Positions 33,521 to 41,601 of a stretch of DNA of 64,000 nt are shown here, one piece after another. The DNA is taken from the NCBI GenBank assembly GCA_022793895.1, contig JAAWDS010000016.1:1-64000 (forward strand). The letters are read 5' to 3'. The DNA comes from Provencibacterium sp. Its GTDB lineage: Bacteria; Bacillota; Clostridia; Oscillospirales; Ruminococcaceae. A program made the translations under genes and the position numbers. The notes beneath the pieces are model-generated. The model saw nothing but the letters and a program-made list of their open reading frames with translations, was not told where the DNA came from and searched no databases. Every line of letters starts with the position of its first letter. Position 1 is the first letter of the stretch.

Positions 33521-35449
33521 TTATCTCCCGTCCGCCGTTTCCTCCTCCAACCGATCAAGCTCCGCCAGCCACAGGGCGGCTGAGGCGTCGGAGGGCATCC
33601 GCCAATCGCCGCGGGGAGAGAGGGAGAGCGAACCGACCTTGGGCCCGTCCGGCAGGCAGGAACGCTTGAACTGCTGCGAGAAAAACCGGCGGAAGAAAAC
33701 GCGCATCCAATGGAGGAGCTCCTTGCGGCGGTAACCGCCGCCGAAGGCATGTTCGGCCAGCCGCAGCAGCTTACGCGGCCGGCAGCCCTGGCGGATGGCA
33801 TGATAAAGGAAGAAATCGTGCAGCTCATAGGGGCCGACGGTCCCTTCGGTTTTTTGGGCGATTTCCCCTTTATCCGGCGGCAGCAGTTCGGGGGAGACCG
33901 GCGTATCCAGAATATCCTCTAAAACGGGCGCAAGCGCCGCCAGCCGGCGCGCCTCATGGCGAACGAGGCAGCGCACCAGCGTTTTAGGAACGCTAGCGTT
34001 CACGCCGTACATCGACATATGATCCCCGTTATAGGTGGCCCAGCCCAACGCGAGCTCTGAAAGATCGCCCGTCCCGATGACGATGCCGCCGCACTGGTTG
34101 GCAAGATCCATTAAGAGCTGGGTGCGTTCGCGCGCCTGAGCGTTTTCAAAGGTCGCGTCATAACAGGCGGGATCGTGGCCGAGATCCTCGAAATGGGCGA
34201 GGACCGAGCGGGTAATATCCACTTCCTTTAAAGAAGCGCCCATCTTCTCCGCCAGCAGCACGGCGTTATTCCGGGTGCGGGAGGTGGTGCCAAAGCAGGG
34301 CATGGTAACGGCCAGGATGTCGGAGGCTGGACGGCCGATCAGCCGGAGGGCGCGCGCAGCCGCCAGCAGCGCCAGGGTGGAATCCAGGCCGCCGGAGAGG
34401 CCCAGCACCGCCGTTTGAGCCCCGCTGTGCCGCAGGCGGTGCGCCAAGCCATGCGCTTGGATGGAGAGAATTTCCTCACAGTGCTCCTCCCGCTGCGGCC
34501 CCTCCGGAGGCACAAAAGGAAGCCGGGCGGCCGGGCGGGTGAGACGGGTTTCCTCCAGGCGCAGGGAAAAGGGGACTTCGAGGTAGCGCGCATCCTCCCC
34601 GCAGAGGAAGCTGGTCATTCTCCGGCGCTCAAACAGGAGTTGCTCCAAGTCCAGCTCGGCTACCGGCATCCCGCCTGAAAAGGGGAGAGACTCGGCGATC
34701 ACCGTTCCGTTTTCGGCCAGCATGCAATGACCGGAAAAGACCAGATCGGTGGTGGACTCCCCTTCGCCGGCATCGGCATAGAGATAGCCGCACAGGAGGC
34801 GGGCCGACTGCCCGGCGACGAGCGAGCGGCGGCGGGCCGGTTTGCCAACCGTTTCATCGCTGGCCGACAGATTGACAATGACAGTGGCCCCGGCCAGCGC
34901 ATGATCCACCGAGGGCGGCGCGGGCGTCCAAAGATCCTCGCAGATTTCGGCGGCAAAGCGGAAGGCGGGCATCGTTTGGCAGCAGAAGAGCAGGTGGGGT
35001 CCGAAGGGGATCTCCCGGCCGAAAAGAGAGACCGTCCGGTTTTCCGCCGGAGCGGGAGAGAAGCTGCGGGGCTCATAGAACTCCCCATAGCCGGGAAGAA
35101 AGCGCTTGGGAACGAGGCCGAGCACCCGCCCGCTCTGTAAAACGGCGGCGCAGTTATAGAGCTTCCCGCCGTTTTCAAAGGGCAGTCCGGCGACGGCGAG
35201 GGCGTCGGTCCCCTCCATCGCCCGGCAGAGCGCGGCAAGTGCAGCCAGCGCGCCCTCCAGCAGCGCCGGTTGGGGAAAGAGATCGCCGCAGGTGTAGCCC
35301 GTCAGCGAGAGCTCAGGGAAAACGACGAGCCTTGCCCCTGTCTCCACCGCCTGCCGGAAGGCGGCGGCCGATTGAACGGCGTTATAGGCGCAGTCGGCTA
35401 CGCGTAGCTTGGGAGCGGCGCAGGCCGCTTTGATCCATCCGTCTTGCAA
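33521..35449 (-). CDS. nadE: Glutamine-dependent NAD+ synthetase
   Basis: 642 residues catalysing the last NAD step: nicotinate adenine dinucleotide + ATP + glutamine to NAD+. The N-terminal nitrilase-type glutaminase shows the Glu (FPELSLTGYTCGD), Lys (LVPKRFLPGYGEFYEP) and Cys (FAAEICEDLWTP) triad. The C-terminal synthetase has the ATP pyrophosphatase P-loop LGLSGGLDSTLALL. Starts with TTG eight bases after GGAGG. Two-domain length is normal for the glutamine-using type. Confidence 0.95.
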   Translation of the reverse strand: MQDGWIKAACAAPKLRVADCAYNAVQSAAAFRQAVETGARLVVFPELSLTGYTCGDLFPQPALLEGALAALAALCRAMEGTDALAVAGLPFENGGKLYNCAAVLQSGRVLGLVPKRFLPGYGEFYEPRSFSPAPAENRTVSLFGREIPFGPHLLFCCQTMPAFRFAAEICEDLWTPAPPSVDHALAGATVIVNLSASDETVGKPARRRSLVAGQSARLLCGYLYADAGEGESTTDLVFSGHCMLAENGTVIAESLPFSGGMPVAELDLEQLLFERRRMTSFLCGEDARYLEVPFSLRLEETRLTRPAARLPFVPPEGPQREEHCEEILSIQAHGLAHRLRHSGAQTAVLGLSGGLDSTLALLAAARALRLIGRPASDILAVTMPCFGTTSRTRNNAVLLAEKMGASLKEVDITRSVLAHFEDLGHDPACYDATFENAQARERTQLLMDLANQCGGIVIGTGDLSELALGWATYNGDHMSMYGVNASVPKTLVRCLVRHEARRLAALAPVLEDILDTPVSPELLPPDKGEIAQKTEGTVGPYELHDFFLYHAIRQGCRPRKLLRLAEHAFGGGYRRKELLHWMRVFFRRFFSQQFKRSCLPDGPKVGSLSLSPRGDWRMPSDASAALWLAELDRLEEETADGR

Positions 35450-35483
35450 AAAGGAACCCTCCCGATTTCATCAGATATTCCAG

Positions 35484-35518
35484 AAAAAAGCGGCTGCCCC
35501 TTTCACAGCGGCAGCCGC
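35484..35518 (-). terminator. Terminator of mltG
   Basis: GCGGCTGCC/GGCAGCCGC stem followed on the minus strand by TTTTTT. It lies between the mltG stop and the nadE ribosome site. Confidence 0.85.
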
Positions 35519-35529
35519 CCGGCTTTTAT

Positions 35530-37368
35530 TTAATCGTTGCTGTGATCGATGGCGGTGCCATGCGCTTCGCCAGCGCTGGCAAGGAATTTGTTGTGCTGAT
35601 CGATCGTTTCGGAAAAATGATATTCGCCCTTCTGATCGCTCAAGAAAAAGTAATAATTCGTTTCCAAAGGGTCGAGCGCCGCTTTAATCGCTTCCAGTCC
35701 AGGATTGTTGATAGGACCGGCGGGCAGCCCCTCGCAAACATAGGTGTCATAGGCGTCAAACATTTCCTGGTTGGGGGAACTGAGGTTCGGGGTAATCATG
35801 TTTTTTACATAGTCGGTCGTTGCGTCCGACTGTAGGCGCGGATAGGCGCCGGGATTGCCGAGGCGGTTGTGAAAAACCGAGGATACCCGGTACATGTTTT
35901 CCACGTTGCCGGTTTCCTTTTGGATGATCGAGGCCAGCGTGATGGTTTCATCCAGCGTCAGCCCCCGTTTCGCCATCAGATCATAGAGATCTTGGGTGAC
36001 GCGGGTGTTAAAGATTTCGAGAAAACGCCGCACCACCGATTCCGGGTTCTGGCCGACATAGAAATCATAGGTGTCCGGGAAGATATAGCCTTCCAGCCGG
36101 TGGAACCGCAGCGGGGAATCCGGGATCTGATCCTCAAATTGGAAATCAAACGATCCGTTGTCAGCAGCCGAAAGGAAGTCGCTGGCCGAGCACACATGGT
36201 TCTCTTCGAGCTTCTCTGCGATTTGGATAATCGTCTGTCCCTCAGGGAACATGATGCGGACGGTTTCCTGCTCCACATTCCCGCGTTCAAATTTCCGCAG
36301 GATCTGGCTATAGGCCATTTTGGTGTTCAGCTCATAGGTGCCGGGCTCCCATATGTCCTTTTTGAGCAGCTTGGCATAGAGCTCGAAGGTCAAGGGCTGT
36401 TCGATAATGCCTATTTCCTTGAGCCGTTCAGCTACCCCTGTTACCGTCTCGTTCTCAGAGAGGGTGATCTCCGCCTCAATATCCGGCTTGTTCATTCCCA
36501 GCATATCCCCTGCGCTCTGGAGCGCGAAGATGGCTAGGAACACCGCGCAGGCGACCGCGCCCATGACCAGCACCAGCGCCTCAAAAAACCGGGAAACCCT
36601 GCCGCTGCGCCGGCGTTTGCGTTTCCTGACCGGCTTGGGCGGTTCGGGGGGCTTTGCAGGCCCGGCGGAACGGGCGGGCTTACTGGGCGGAGGCGGCGTT
36701 CTTCTGCTGCCGGCGGCCGCGGATGCGTCCGGAATGCCCTGGTACTCCGGATTGGCGATATTCAGCGTGAAATTCTTGCGGGAAACGGGCGGCTGCACCT
36801 CCCGCGCCATAGGCGCGGCGGAGGGCGCTTCAAAACCGGCGGGATTGAAGCGCGCGGCAGGCGCGGCCTGCGGTTCCTCCGGCGGCTGCGGGCGTGCGGC
36901 CTGCTGCGGGGGTTGCTGCGGCTGCGGATCCGGCCGCGGCCGGTCTCCGGCAGACGCGCGGAACTGCGGCTGCATGGGAGGCGGCGCCGGAGGGGGGGAA
37001 GGCGGCTGCCCGCCGGGCTGGAAGCCGGCTGGATCGAAACGAGAGGAGGGCGTCTGGGAAAGCCTTTCCCGCACGCTCTGCACGGAGCGTTGCGGACGCC
37101 CTGCCGCGGCGGGCGGGGAATCCGGACGCCGCGCCGGCTGCCCGCTCGGCGGATACGCCCTTTGCTGCGCGCCCTGCCGGGCGCCGGGGTAGCCGCGCAA
37201 AAATTCCTGCCCAGCCTGCGGCTGCGGACGGCCCGCGGAAGCGGACGGCTGCCGCGCCGGCTGCTGCGGCGTCTGGGCAGACGGCTGCGGGGTACGCCGG
37301 GGCTGCTGCGCATCGTTCAGGCTGAAATTGCGGATAAGCTCCTGGAACTCATCGCGCTGCTTATCCAT
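35530..37368 (-). CDS. mltG: Endolytic transglycosylase MltG with long disordered N-terminus
   Basis: 612 residues from the ATG after AAGGAGGG (a longer frame to 37422 has no ribosome site). The first about 250 residues are Pro/Gln/Ala-rich low-complexity sequence, then a basic patch RKRKRRRSGRVSR, one membrane helix (ALVLVMGAVACAVFLAIFAL) and the extracellular YceG/MltG domain. Family motifs: FPEGQTIIQIAEKL, LEGYIFPDTYDF, ASIIQKETGN with the catalytic Glu, and GLPAGPINNPGLEAI. MltG cuts nascent peptidoglycan strands and so sets their length. The cytoplasmic tail is much longer than in E. coli and may be a scaffold or a phosphorylation target. Confidence 0.93.
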   Translation of the reverse strand: MDKQRDEFQELIRNFSLNDAQQPRRTPQPSAQTPQQPARQPSASAGRPQPQAGQEFLRGYPGARQGAQQRAYPPSGQPARRPDSPPAAAGRPQRSVQSVRERLSQTPSSRFDPAGFQPGGQPPSPPPAPPPMQPQFRASAGDRPRPDPQPQQPPQQAARPQPPEEPQAAPAARFNPAGFEAPSAAPMAREVQPPVSRKNFTLNIANPEYQGIPDASAAAGSRRTPPPPSKPARSAGPAKPPEPPKPVRKRKRRRSGRVSRFFEALVLVMGAVACAVFLAIFALQSAGDMLGMNKPDIEAEITLSENETVTGVAERLKEIGIIEQPLTFELYAKLLKKDIWEPGTYELNTKMAYSQILRKFERGNVEQETVRIMFPEGQTIIQIAEKLEENHVCSASDFLSAADNGSFDFQFEDQIPDSPLRFHRLEGYIFPDTYDFYVGQNPESVVRRFLEIFNTRVTQDLYDLMAKRGLTLDETITLASIIQKETGNVENMYRVSSVFHNRLGNPGAYPRLQSDATTDYVKNMITPNLSSPNQEMFDAYDTYVCEGLPAGPINNPGLEAIKAALDPLETNYYFFLSDQKGEYHFSETIDQHNKFLASAGEAHGTAIDHSND

Positions 37369-37450
37369 GACCGGCTGTCCCTCCTTGCAATTGGCGTTGG
37401 AGAAAGAAATTTCTTCTTCCATTCGCTAAAAAATCCTATAACTGTTTTCT

Positions 37451-37479
37451 ATCATACCTCAAAAAAATCAAATAATCAA
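37451..37479 (-). promoter_or_regulatory. Predicted promoter of mltG
   Basis: TTGATT, 17 bases, TATGAT on the minus strand in an AT-rich region. Confidence 0.6.
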
Positions 37480-37591
37480 TCGATCTTTTCAAAATCGTCC
37501 GCTATTTCACAGTTCGTTCAAACTCTGGCCGTATTCTCCATAAAACGGGACGGCCTACCGGCCTGGAAAATGAAAGATGCGGGCGTTTCTC

Positions 37592-37620
37592 TTGCATTTT
37601 CCCCTTCTCTTAGCTATAAT
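37592..37620 (+). promoter_or_regulatory. Predicted promoter of the rpiR-type/cmk operon
   Basis: TTGCAT, 17 bases, TATAAT, about 90 bases before the TTG start. Confidence 0.75.
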
Positions 37621-37708
37621 GGGAGGGAATAACGCATACCCGGCCGGGAGCGCGCCCATTTTGCTAGGGATCGTCCGTTCCCAGAGAGGTATAAAGGAGG
37701 CTTCCCCC

Positions 37709-38587
37709 TTGTCACAGGACCTTCTGGCAAAGATTGCCTCGATGAACGGCAAACTTTCTAAGGGCCAGCGGCTGATAGCGAATTACATCGTCCATCACTA
37801 TGAACGCGCCGCTTTTATGACGGCGCAAAAGCTGGGAACGGCGGTTGGAGTAAGCGAATCCACCGTCGTCCGTTTTGCCTATGAAATTGGTTACGATGGC
37901 TATCCCCGCCTGCAACGCGCGCTGCAAGAGCTCATCCGCAACCGGCTGACCTCCGCCCAGCGCATGGAGGTAACGGGCGAGCAGATTGGCGAGGAGGATG
38001 TTTTGCAGAAGATCCTTTCGCTGGATATCGAGCGGATCCGCTCCACCGTCCAGCAGGTCTCCCCTGAAGCGTTTAACCGCGCGGTGGATGCGATTACCAG
38101 CGCCCAGAATATCTATATCCTCGGCATTCGCAGCGCGAGCGCGCTGGCCAACTTCCTCTATTTCTATTTTAACCATATCTTCAAGGATTTGCGCCTGGTC
38201 AGCTCTTCCAGCTCCAGCGAGGTCTTTGAACAGATCTACCATATCGGCCCGCGGGATCTGCTGATCCCCATCACCTTCCCGCGCTATTCCCAGCGTTCAA
38301 TCCGGGCCGCGCAGTACGCCAAATCCGCCGGGGCGGCGGTGCTGGGGATTACCGATACCGAGCATTCCCCCATCGCTCCCTATTGCGATCACCTGCTCTG
38401 CGCGCGCAGCGACATGGTTTCGTTTGTCGATTCGCTGGTTGCGCCGCTCAGTCTCATCAACGCGCTGATTGTCGCCGTGGGCATGCGCAAAAAGGCCGAA
38501 ACGGTCGGCGCTTACCGCGAGCTGGAGGACATCTGGACCGAATACCATGTTTATGAGTCCGCCTCCGAGGGGGAGGCGTTTCCTTGA
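37709..38587 (+). CDS. RpiR/MurR-family transcriptional regulator with SIS domain
   Basis: 292 residues starting with TTG eight bases after AAAGGAGG; the longer frame runs into the promoter. The N-terminal helix-turn-helix (AAFMTAQKLGTAVGVSESTVVRFAYEIGYDGYPRLQRAL, in parts) is followed by a SIS sugar-phosphate-binding domain (IYILGIRSASALANFL, DLLIPITFPRYSQRSIRAAQYAKSAGA, in parts). Such regulators sense phosphosugars. Its stop overlaps the start of the next gene (TTGA). No sugar gene is adjacent, so its target is unclear; a link to envelope precursors is possible. Confidence 0.9.
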   Translation: MSQDLLAKIASMNGKLSKGQRLIANYIVHHYERAAFMTAQKLGTAVGVSESTVVRFAYEIGYDGYPRLQRALQELIRNRLTSAQRMEVTGEQIGEEDVLQKILSLDIERIRSTVQQVSPEAFNRAVDAITSAQNIYILGIRSASALANFLYFYFNHIFKDLRLVSSSSSSEVFEQIYHIGPRDLLIPITFPRYSQRSIRAAQYAKSAGAAVLGITDTEHSPIAPYCDHLLCARSDMVSFVDSLVAPLSLINALIVAVGMRKKAETVGAYRELEDIWTEYHVYESASEGEAFP

Positions 38588-39876
38588 TCGATGTGTTGAT
38601 CCTAGGCGGCGGTGCGGCCGGCCTGTTTTGCGCCGCCCAACTGGGCCGCATGGCGCCGGAGCTTCAAACGGTGGTTGTCGAGCGGCGGGAGCGTCCTGCG
38701 CGCAAGCTGCTGATCACCGGAAAGGGACGCTGCAATCTCTGCAACGACTGCGAACCGGCCGTCCTGCTGCACAACGTCCCCCATGGCGCGCGGTTCCTGT
38801 TCAGCGCCGCCAACGCGTTCACCGCCAAGGATACGATGCGCTTCTTTGAGGGCTGCGGCGTGCCGCTCAAGGTGGAGCGGGGGAACCGGGTTTTCCCGGT
38901 TTCCGACAAGGCGCGCGACATCGTGGACGCGCTGATGAACGCCGTCCGTCAGGCGGGCGTTCGGGTGGCGCATGCCACGGCCTCCGGGCTTTTGATCGAG
39001 GAAGGGCGCGCCTGCGGCGTGCGGCTGGAGGGCGGCGGGGAGCTGCGCGCGCGTTCGGTGGTGGTGGCCACGGGAGGGGCGAGCTATCCGGCGACCGGTT
39101 CTGCCGGCGACGGCTACCGTTTTGCCGCTGAAGCGGGCCACAGGGTGGCTGCGCCGCAGCCGGCGCTCATTGACCTTCTCACCGAGGAAGGGTTTGTCTC
39201 GGAGCTGGCGGGATTGCCGCTGCGCAACGTTACCCTCTCGCTCTTCGATCGGAAAAAGCCGAAAAAACCGGTATACCGGGAACTGGGGGAGCTGCTCTTT
39301 ACCCATCGCGGCGTCTCCGGACCGCTCGTTCTGACCGCTTCCAGCTTGCTGGACGCCGGGCGGGCGGGGGATTATTTTCTCTCGATCGATCTCAAGCCGG
39401 CGCTGGATCCGTCCGCCTTGGAGCGCCGGGTGCTGCGCGACTTTTCCGAGCGGCTGAACCGGGATTTTGCAAACGCGCTGGACGGCCTGCTGCCGCGGAC
39501 GCTCATTCCGATCGTGATCCGCCTGTCGGGGATTGCGCCCCATAAAAAGGTCAACGCCGTCGCCAAGGAGGAGCGCGCGGCGCTCTGCCGGCTGCTCAAG
39601 GATTTCCGGCTGCATATCCGCGCCGCCGGGCCGCTGGAGGAAGCGATCGTCACCCGCGGCGGCGTTTGCACGGCGGAGGTGGATCCGCGCACCCTGCGTT
39701 CCAAGAAAACGGAGGATCTCTATTTTATCGGGGAGGTGCTGGATGTGGATGGGCTGACCGGCGGCTTTAATCTTCAAATTGCCTTCTCTACCGCCTTTCT
39801 GGCGGCAAAGGCGCTTAGCACGGCTCTGAGCGCCAAACAGACAGAAGAGTTAGAAAGGGGAAAAACCGGCTTATGA
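38584..39876 (+). CDS. HI0933/YhiN-family FAD-dependent oxidoreductase
   Basis: 430 residues. An N-terminal FAD-binding Rossmann motif (DVLILGGGAAGLFCAAQLG), ARKLLITGKGRCNLCND and the second nucleotide site VVVATGGASYPATGSAGDGYRFA are typical, with VDGLTGGFNLQIAFSTAFLA at the C-terminus. The enzymatic role of this conserved flavoprotein family is not firmly established. The TTG start overlaps the regulator stop, and its own TGA overlaps the cmk ATG (ATGA), so the three genes are translationally coupled. The order flavoprotein-cmk-plsC-ispH/S1 is common in Clostridia. Confidence 0.9.
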   Translation: MIDVLILGGGAAGLFCAAQLGRMAPELQTVVVERRERPARKLLITGKGRCNLCNDCEPAVLLHNVPHGARFLFSAANAFTAKDTMRFFEGCGVPLKVERGNRVFPVSDKARDIVDALMNAVRQAGVRVAHATASGLLIEEGRACGVRLEGGGELRARSVVVATGGASYPATGSAGDGYRFAAEAGHRVAAPQPALIDLLTEEGFVSELAGLPLRNVTLSLFDRKKPKKPVYRELGELLFTHRGVSGPLVLTASSLLDAGRAGDYFLSIDLKPALDPSALERRVLRDFSERLNRDFANALDGLLPRTLIPIVIRLSGIAPHKKVNAVAKEERAALCRLLKDFRLHIRAAGPLEEAIVTRGGVCTAEVDPRTLRSKKTEDLYFIGEVLDVDGLTGGFNLQIAFSTAFLAAKALSTALSAKQTEELERGKTGL

Positions 39877-40553
39877 TTGCTATCGCTATCGATGGTCCCT
39901 CCGGTGCGGGGAAAAGCACGCTGGCGCGCGCTGCGGCCGGCCGCTATGGCTACACCTACCTCGACACGGGGGCTCTTTACCGTTCGATCGGGCTGTTTGC
40001 GCTGCGCAGCGGCATCCGCCCGGAGGATAGGGAAGGGGTGCCCGCCCTTCTGCCGAAGCTGGAGCTGCGCCTGACGCACGAGGCGGATGGGCAGCATGTC
40101 TTTCTCTGCGGGGAGGATGTTTCCGCGGCAATCCGCACGCCGGAGGTGTCGCTGGCGGCCAGCGGCGTTTCGGCGCAGGGGCCGGTGCGCAGCTATCTTC
40201 TGGAGCTGCAAAGGGAGATTGCGCGGCGGCAGAATGTCGTGATGGACGGGCGCGATATTGGAACGGTGATCCTTCCCGATGCGCAGGTCAAGATTTTCCT
40301 GACCGCTTCGAGCGAGGAACGCGCCCGCCGCCGCTATGAGGAGCTATGCCAGCGCGGGACGCCGGCGCCCTATGAAGAGGTGCTTGCCGATGTTATCCGG
40401 CGCGATCGCGAGGATTCCACCCGCGAGCTGGCGCCGCTCGCGCCCGCCGCGGACGCCGTTTTGCTGGATACCACCGGTTTGAGCTTTGAGGAGTCGTTCC
40501 AGGCGCTGTGCGCCTTGATTGAAGCTCGACTGAATGGGCGTGCTGCAAAATAA
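39873..40553 (+). CDS. cmk: Cytidylate kinase
   Basis: 226 residues. Phosphorylates CMP and dCMP with ATP. The P-loop GPSGAGKST is at residues 8-16; other marks are YLDTGALYRSIG, MDGRDIGTVILPDAQVKIFLTAS and RRDREDSTRELAPL. The last codons (G-R-A-A-K-stop) lie inside the hairpin that opens the interspersed repeat, so the element has become part of the coding end. Confidence 0.96.
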   Translation: MIAIAIDGPSGAGKSTLARAAAGRYGYTYLDTGALYRSIGLFALRSGIRPEDREGVPALLPKLELRLTHEADGQHVFLCGEDVSAAIRTPEVSLAASGVSAQGPVRSYLLELQREIARRQNVVMDGRDIGTVILPDAQVKIFLTASSEERARRRYEELCQRGTPAPYEEVLADVIRRDREDSTRELAPLAPAADAVLLDTTGLSFEESFQALCALIEARLNGRAAK

Positions 40554-40675
40554 TATTTTGCAGCACGCCCATTGGAAAAACGGTTTTCAGGGCGAAGAAA
40601 CCGCCCTGAATTTCACGCCGTAAGGCGCGAAACCACCGTTTTTCTGGTTTCTGCAAACCGGAGGATCGGCTTGCA
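40536..40675 (+). repeat. Structured interspersed repeat, copy 3, at the cmk 3' end
   Basis: Same order as the copy behind the rhamnosidase gene: 15-bp hairpin (GGGCGTGCTGCAAAA/TTTTGCAGCACGCCC, containing the cmk stop), then GGAAAAACGG, TTCAGGGC/GCCCTGAA hairpin, a CGCC/GGCG hairpin, CCGTTTTTC and GCAAACCGGAGGATCGG. Changes are concentrated in the loops (for example GAAGAGGAT versus GAAGAAACC), while the first inner stem stays paired. Confidence 0.85.
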
Positions 40676-40722
40676 CGATACCCTTCACAGGCCGGGGATG
40701 CGTTTTTGGACAGTCTCTTCAA

Positions 40723-40769
40723 TTTGCAGCACGCCCGTTGGAAAAATGGTTTCTGTAAGCCGGAGGGGC
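40723..40769 (+). repeat. Internally deleted repeat fragment
   Basis: TTTGCAGCACGCCCGTTGGAAAAATGG joins directly to TTTCTGTAAGCCGGAGG. Both ends of the element are present, but the two inner hairpins are missing. It is part of the gene-free 40554-40948 stretch. Confidence 0.65.
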
Positions 40770-40877
40770 CGCTCTCATGGTTGCTTCCGCAAACCGGGTC
40801 TGTGTTTTTTTATAGCTCTCAAAGTGCTTTTGACCCCGCCGGAGTCAGGGGGTGCCCGCTTTGCGCGGACAAAATTA

Positions 40878-40906
40878 CGTTTTTTCTGGTTTCTGCCGGC
40901 CGGAAG
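40878..40906 (+). repeat. Right-end fragment of the repeat
   Basis: CGTTTTTTCTGGTTTCTGCC followed by GGCCGGAAG resembles the right arm of the full element. Nothing else was recognised between here and plsC except its ribosome site. Confidence 0.5.
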
Positions 40907-40948
40907 TCTATTTTTTAATAGTCCCCCATATTGTAAAGGAGGATCGGG

Positions 40949-41548
40949 ATGTTCTATCGTTTTGCACGCAGTGTCCTGTGGCTGTTGTTCCATCTGCTGT
41001 TCCATGTGCGATCTACCGGAAAGGAAAATCTGCCTGCGGGGGGCGGATATATTGTAGCCAGCAATCACCGCACCCAGTGCGACCCGGTGTTTATCGGCAT
41101 CTGCATCCGGCCTACCTTGACCTTTATGGCGAAGATCGAGTTGTTTCGGATCCCGTTTGTCGGCTGGATCATCCGCTGGCTGGGGGCCTTCCCGGTCGAA
41201 CGCGGCAAGGGGGATACCGGGGCGGTGGACTTTGCCAAGCAAACGGTGCGCTCTGGCAAGGTGCTGGCAATGTTCCCGGAGGGGACCCGCTCTAAAGACG
41301 GCAAGCTGCAACGGCTGAAATCCGGCTGCACGGTGATTGCGTCGGCCACCAACGCGCAGGTGGTGCCGGTAGCCATCCGCTTTGGGGAAAAGCTGCGGTT
41401 TCGTTCGCGCGTAGAGGTGTGCTTCGGCAAACCCATTTCGCCGGAGGAGCTGGGGGTGGATCCGGCGGCTCCCTCCACCATTAAAGGGGGCAACCGGCTC
41501 ATCGGCGGGCGCATAGCCGCGCTATTGGAGGCTCCGGCTTCCCAGTGA
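40949..41548 (+). CDS. plsC: 1-acyl-sn-glycerol-3-phosphate acyltransferase
   Basis: 199 residues. Adds the second acyl chain to lysophosphatidate in phospholipid synthesis at the inner membrane. The catalytic HX4D motif is NHRTQCDP (His40, Asp45), and FPEGTRSKDG is the glycerol-phosphate contact motif. A hydrophobic N-terminal helix (VLWLLFHLLFHV) would anchor it. AAAGGAGG ribosome site upstream. Confidence 0.94.
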   Translation: MFYRFARSVLWLLFHLLFHVRSTGKENLPAGGGYIVASNHRTQCDPVFIGICIRPTLTFMAKIELFRIPFVGWIIRWLGAFPVERGKGDTGAVDFAKQTVRSGKVLAMFPEGTRSKDGKLQRLKSGCTVIASATNAQVVPVAIRFGEKLRFRSRVEVCFGKPISPEELGVDPAAPSTIKGGNRLIGGRIAALLEAPASQ

Positions 41549-41601
41549 GCCGGTTTCTTGGGAAAACCGGCTTCCGCGCTGCAAAGGACTGAAAAGAGAG
41601 G

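Noticed and set aside
40554..40948. Small protein gene between cmk and plsC
   Set aside because: Frames here run through repeat fragments and lack a ribosome site and recognisable sequence. The stretch is best explained as decayed copies of the repeat.
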